Notes under the pieces: generated by a model
Seen by the model: only the letters and a program-made list of their open reading frames with translations
What the model was told of the DNA's origin: nothing
Databases searched by the model: none
Position numbers and translations under genes: made by a program
Assembly (NCBI GenBank): GCA_035539855.1
Contig: DATLHO010000158.1
Coordinates: forward strand, 1 to 63,438
Length of the DNA: 63,438 bases
Origin: DATLHO01 sp035539855
GTDB taxonomy: Bacteria; Bacteroidota; Ignavibacteria; OLB7
Direction: 5' to 3'
Shown here: positions 60,410 to 63,438 of the stretch, one piece after another
How the letters are laid out: the number at the start of each line of letters is the position of its first letter
How positions within the stretch are numbered: position 1 is the first letter of the stretch

Positions 60410-61321
60410 ATGACTCCGAATCCGACCACGCTCATGCGCCCCACACTCACCGTATTCCTCTTCGTGCTCCTGTCGAGCACTGCGGCCTCGCAGGAGCCCG
60501 GCCGCCGGCTCACGTTCGACCGCGCGATCGACATCCCCGATGCCTCCATCGGTGGCATCGCGTGGGACGGCGAGGCGCTCTGGGCAGCTCCGATGAGAGT
60601 TGCCGATGAGGATACGTCGCAGGTGGTGCACTACGTGGTCGACACGAGCGGTACGATGCTCGACACATTGAGGCTGCCCAGGCCGCTTGGCGAGTCATCG
60701 GGAGGACTGGCGTGGATTGGCGACACGCTGCTGCGTGTCGAGGAACAGATGGGACGGGTCTATCGCATGACGCGCTCCGGCGATACGATCAACTCCTTCC
60801 GTACGCCCGACAGCGCCGGGCTTCTCAACAGTTGGGGGATCGCCGTCGACGGCAGACGCCTGTACCTGTCCGTCTACGACAGCGACTCAGCGCTCTACGA
60901 GCTCGACCCCACGACGGGCGCGGTCCTTCGACAACTGCCCGTGCCGTCATTTCGCGTGCTCGGCATCACGATGGTCGGCCGTCGATTAATCGGCGCGGAC
61001 TTCTATCGCGGGCTCCTGTACCAACTCGACCCGGAGACCGCCGCGGTGCTCGCGGTCGACACGCTTCCGTTGCCGAACGTCCTCGGGCTCGCCTACGATG
61101 GCGCTCATCTCTGGGTGGCCGCGCGCAACGGGTTTGGAGCGCGCTCGGTGATTCATCGGATCGACGCGCGCTTCGAGCAGACGGTCGACGCGCCGATTGA
61201 GAGAGTTCAGCAGGATGGGCAGAGTCCGTCGCTGTCAATTGGTGAAGGAGTCGATTCAAGAGCGCCCATCATCGTCGGTGGACGTCCGCGTGCGGCGAGG
61301 GGGCCACGTGATGCGCAATAG
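60410..61321 (+). CDS. Secreted beta-propeller protein
   Basis: A 303-residue exported protein with a signal peptide (MRPTLTVFLFVLLSSTAASQ, 20) when started at 60434; the ATG at 60410 adds eight residues. Repeats such as LPRPLGESSGGLAWIGD, RTPDSAGLLNSWGIAVDGR and LYELDPTTGAVLRQLPVP, plus LYQLDPETAAVLAVD, mark a six- or seven-bladed propeller of the YVTN/glutaminyl-cyclase-like group. No catalytic residues can be assigned. It follows the GH-like gene after 64 nt and may be co-transcribed. Confidence 0.75.
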   Translation: MTPNPTTLMRPTLTVFLFVLLSSTAASQEPGRRLTFDRAIDIPDASIGGIAWDGEALWAAPMRVADEDTSQVVHYVVDTSGTMLDTLRLPRPLGESSGGLAWIGDTLLRVEEQMGRVYRMTRSGDTINSFRTPDSAGLLNSWGIAVDGRRLYLSVYDSDSALYELDPTTGAVLRQLPVPSFRVLGITMVGRRLIGADFYRGLLYQLDPETAAVLAVDTLPLPNVLGLAYDGAHLWVAARNGFGARSVIHRIDARFEQTVDAPIERVQQDGQSPSLSIGEGVDSRAPIIVGGRPRAARGPRDAQ

Positions 61322-61332
61322 GCGCCGGGCGA

Positions 61333-61364
61333 TTTGTCAATCCCGTCGCGGTGCGATATCGTTG
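61333..61364 (+). promoter_or_regulatory. Promoter of the DUF4157 gene
   Basis: TTTG at 61333-61336, a 20-bp spacer, then TATCGTTG at 61357-61364 (TAnnTTTG with one mismatch). The mRNA would start near 61371 and have a leader of about 37 nt ending in a GGGAGGA ribosome-binding site. Confidence 0.65.
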
Positions 61365-61407
61365 CGTCGAGCCACGACCCGAGAGCACCAACCGGGAGGA
61401 ACGAAGG

Positions 61408-63051
61408 ATGGCCCTCACCACAGCGCGAAGCCCGCGACAGCACGCGGCGGATAATCGATCGCGAGCGTCGGACGATGCAGCTTCGCACCGCTCGACTGCA
61501 TCACCGCATACCAACCAATCCACCGACGCATCGACACCGCGTGCGATTCACGATTTCGCCCACGTACGCGTTGACGCTCCACGGTCGGCAAACCACTTAT
61601 CCCCGCTCGCGATGACCGCGCCTGGAGACCGCCATGAGCTCGAGGCCGATCGTATTGCGTCGCATGTTCTCGAGGGGCGGGGGAGTACTCTGTTCGTGCA
61701 GGTCGGGACCAGTAATGTAGGAGCTGCGAGAGAGGCCGCACCTGAAGACGTCCACGACGCGATCTCTTCGCCGGGCGAGCCGCTCGCGGCCGAGAGTCGA
61801 CACACGATGGAGGCACGCTTCGGGCACGACTTCGCGAGCGTGCGCGTGCACGCGGATGCGAGCGCGGCGCGTTCTGCGAAATCCGTCGGGGCGATGGCCT
61901 ATACGGTCGGCGGCGACATCGTGTTCAACGAAGGGCGATACCGACCCGGAAGCGCCCAGGGCGATCGGCTCATCGCGCACGAGCTCGTGCACGTACTGCA
62001 GCAGCGCTCGGCGTCCGTGATGCTGCAGCGCGCGCCCGACGACACCGCGGCATCAGATGCAGAGCTCGAGCTGGGAAGGCGGCTCCGCGAGCCGGACTTC
62101 GCCGCCGGCTACGCGCTTGCGTTCTATGATCAGGACGAGCCGGAAGCCGAGCGTCGCGCGCAGGACTTCGCATCGCGCGAGCGTGCGATCGGACTCAAGG
62201 GAACGAAGATCACCGCCGACAATCTCGTCATCAGCAAGGCGATCTCCGGCGCGAAGAAGATCGACACGACCGTGCCGGCGATCGCGACGGTCGTAAACGC
62301 CGCACTTGCGCGTGTGCCTGCCGACAAGGGCGCTTCCGCCGACGCCGCGGCCGCACCGGGAAAGGTCCGTGCGCTTGCGATTTTCGCACACGGTACGCCC
62401 GAATGGTGCAGTCTGTCGATCACCACGAGCAATGCGCCCGGCATCTTCAAGACGATCGCTCCGAACCTCGCGCAGAACGTGCGCGTGGTGCTGTATACGT
62501 GCAGCTCCGGTCGCGCTCCCGATGAGGAGGATGAGTGGGTCAAGGGCACGATGCGGCCGGGCGGCAAGGGCTCGCTAGCCTCGACCGTCCGCGACACGCT
62601 GGCCGCGGAAAAGGTCGAGGGTGGCTCCGTCTGGGGCCACGCGACGGTCGGCCATACGTCGCGCAACTTTGCGCTGCGCGAGTTCGCGGTCGGAGCGGGT
62701 AAGGGAGCTGAGGGAGAGAGCTACGTCACGAAGTATGTCTTCACCGACGCCGATCGCACGAAGGCGATCGAGTCGCTCGCGGTCGAGATCACTACGTCTG
62801 GCTACACAGTGGCAGAGGACGATCCGAAGTTCATCGCCGCAGCGACGGCCGAGCTCGAGCTGGCGTTCTACGCTGCATACGCCGGCGCGAACAAGAACCT
62901 CAAAGGGGAGAACGTAGCGGAGGAGGCGCCGATGTATCCTTACATGACCGCGGCACGAGTCGAGAAGTACTGGAACGACACGTACTGGCCGGCAAACAAA
63001 GCGAAGGTGGCGGCGAAGGTGATCCGGCGGATGAAGTTGAAGAAGACGTGA
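61408..63051 (+). CDS. DUF4157 (eCIS-core) protein with C-terminal caspase-like His-Cys region
   Basis: A 547-residue protein with no signal peptide. Residues about 70-90 have the DUF4157 lead motif (GDRHELEADRIASHV). Residues 132-198 contain the core: MEARFGHDFASVRVHADASA (20), YTVGGDIVFNEGRY and the HELVH zinc motif (191-195) followed by VLQQ. The later part has FAHGTPEWC with His328-Gly329 and YTCSSG with Cys365, the spacing of the His-Gly...Cys dyads of caspase/gingipain-type peptidases. The remainder (VTKYVFTDADRTKAIESL) is unassigned. DUF4157 proteins are known as leader domains of toxins and of extracellular contractile injection system cargo. No eCIS structural gene is present, so delivery is unknown. 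It has its own promoter at 61333. Confidence 0.82.
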   Translation: MALTTARSPRQHAADNRSRASDDAASHRSTASPHTNQSTDASTPRAIHDFAHVRVDAPRSANHLSPLAMTAPGDRHELEADRIASHVLEGRGSTLFVQVGTSNVGAAREAAPEDVHDAISSPGEPLAAESRHTMEARFGHDFASVRVHADASAARSAKSVGAMAYTVGGDIVFNEGRYRPGSAQGDRLIAHELVHVLQQRSASVMLQRAPDDTAASDAELELGRRLREPDFAAGYALAFYDQDEPEAERRAQDFASRERAIGLKGTKITADNLVISKAISGAKKIDTTVPAIATVVNAALARVPADKGASADAAAAPGKVRALAIFAHGTPEWCSLSITTSNAPGIFKTIAPNLAQNVRVVLYTCSSGRAPDEEDEWVKGTMRPGGKGSLASTVRDTLAAEKVEGGSVWGHATVGHTSRNFALREFAVGAGKGAEGESYVTKYVFTDADRTKAIESLAVEITTSGYTVAEDDPKFIAAATAELELAFYAAYAGANKNLKGENVAEEAPMYPYMTAARVEKYWNDTYWPANKAKVAAKVIRRMKLKKT

Positions 63052-63138
63052 CGACCCGGAGCGGCGTGACCGAAGCGTGTGCGCATGGTTGACGAGCTCG
63101 CGGAGTCGGGGACGTTAGTCTTGGATTCCATGCGGCAT

Positions 63139-63162
63139 GCCGCGCGGCTGGAGCCGCGCGGC
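63139..63162. repeat. Perfect palindromic hairpin between convergent genes
   Basis: GCCGCGCGGCT (63139-63149) and AGCCGCGCGGC (63152-63162) form an 11-bp inverted repeat with a GG centre, 4 nt before the stop of the minus-strand gene. It could be a terminator or a REP-type element. It resembles the CGCGGGC-TTCA-GCCCGCG hairpin after rpoA in design. Confidence 0.6.
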
Positions 63163-63165
63163 TGC

Positions 63166-63438
63166 CTAGTCCTCCCTCACGAGTTCGACTACCTCTTCCA
63201 TCGTGCCCTCGTCGATTCCGTCCATGGTCTTGCCGCCACGAGTCCTCGTGCTGACGATGATGCCGTTTGCGTCGACCAGATACTCGGTCTGGTGCCAGTA
63301 GACGAACGTCGCGGCGATCGGGAGTGGCTCGGTGCGATCGAACGTTCCCTCGACGCGGAGATAGCGCTTTCCGTCGTGCTCGACCCAGCCGATCGGGCGC
63401 ATGGTGTTGATCGTCGTCATCGTCCATTCGACGGTGCC
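63166..63438 (-). CDS. Hypothetical protein, cut by the right window edge
   Basis: The frame is open from its TAG at 63166-63168 to the window end, so the start may lie outside. Translated from the edge it begins GTVEWT-MTTINTMRPIGWVEHDGK (internal ATG at 63420) and ends MEEVVELVRED, giving at least 90 residues. The pattern FVYWHQTEYLVDANGIIVST (20) suggests a small beta-rich domain. No family recognised. It converges on the DUF4157 gene, with a hairpin between them. Confidence 0.6.
   Translation of the reverse strand, partial: GTVEWTMTTINTMRPIGWVEHDGKRYLRVEGTFDRTEPLPIAATFVYWHQTEYLVDANGIIVSTRTRGGKTMDGIDEGTMEEVVELVRED

Noticed and set aside
61408..63438. An extracellular contractile injection system locus
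   Set aside because: Only a DUF4157 protein is present; no tube, sheath, baseplate or AAA ATPase gene can be seen in the window.

Overview
The window is a GC-rich (roughly two thirds G+C by eye) chromosomal segment. It carries the merged str-S10-spc-alpha ribosomal protein cluster and about 35 kb of downstream cell-envelope and accessory genes. The order rpsL-rpsG-fusA-tuf-rpsJ...rplO-secY-map-infA-rpmJ-rpsM-rpsK-rpsD-rpoA-rplQ is typical of Chlorobi-type genomes. Several starts are preceded by TTG/TTTG-N19-21-TAnnTTTG elements, the promoter form of Bacteroidota. A TonB-receptor/exported-protein/PorV trio, a GWxTD protein and a type IX secretion-like C-terminal domain also point to the FCB group. 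My best placement is a GC-rich Chlorobi/Kapabacteria-like bacterium. This is inferred from gene content, not from a phylogeny.

Layout: (1) 1-6.4 kb: two paralogous lipoproteins with BsuPI-like C-termini (one cut by the left edge), tadA-rsmI-BON lipoprotein, an esterase, a convergent methyltransferase/metallopeptidase pair, and a lipoprotein. (2) 6.5-28.4 kb: 34 translation and transcription genes from rpsL to rplQ, with a terminator, a new promoter and a long structured leader between tuf and rpsJ. Seven of these genes start with GTG or TTG, and uS17, uL5 and bL17 carry low-complexity extensions. (3) 28.5-32.8 kb: a glycine-rich RNA-binding protein, engB, and a two-gene serine biosynthesis operon. 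(4) 33-42 kb: a TonB-dependent receptor, a 1326-residue exported protein and a PorV-type protein. The first two carry canonical EF-hand loops. (5) 42-50 kb: a GWxTD protein, a lipid A acyltransferase, a GT9 glycosyltransferase, a membrane-anchored glycoside hydrolase 2-like protein that lacks both catalytic glutamates, and a convergent, overlapping MFS exporter. (6) 50-61.3 kb: secreted proteins, an outer-membrane barrel, prolyl oligopeptidase, DoxX, an alpha/beta hydrolase, an EamA transporter, a GH32/43-like protein and a beta-propeller. (7) 61.4-63 kb: a DUF4157 (eCIS-core) protein with a C-terminal caspase-like His-Cys region, followed by a gene cut by the right edge.

The strongest candidates for something undescribed are the DUF4157/caspase-like protein, the catalytically dead GH2 membrane protein, the EF-hand-bearing receptor/exported-protein pair, and composite sites where a terminator hairpin runs directly into a TATTTTG promoter box. 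I saw no tRNA, rRNA, CRISPR array, insertion sequence or phage gene.
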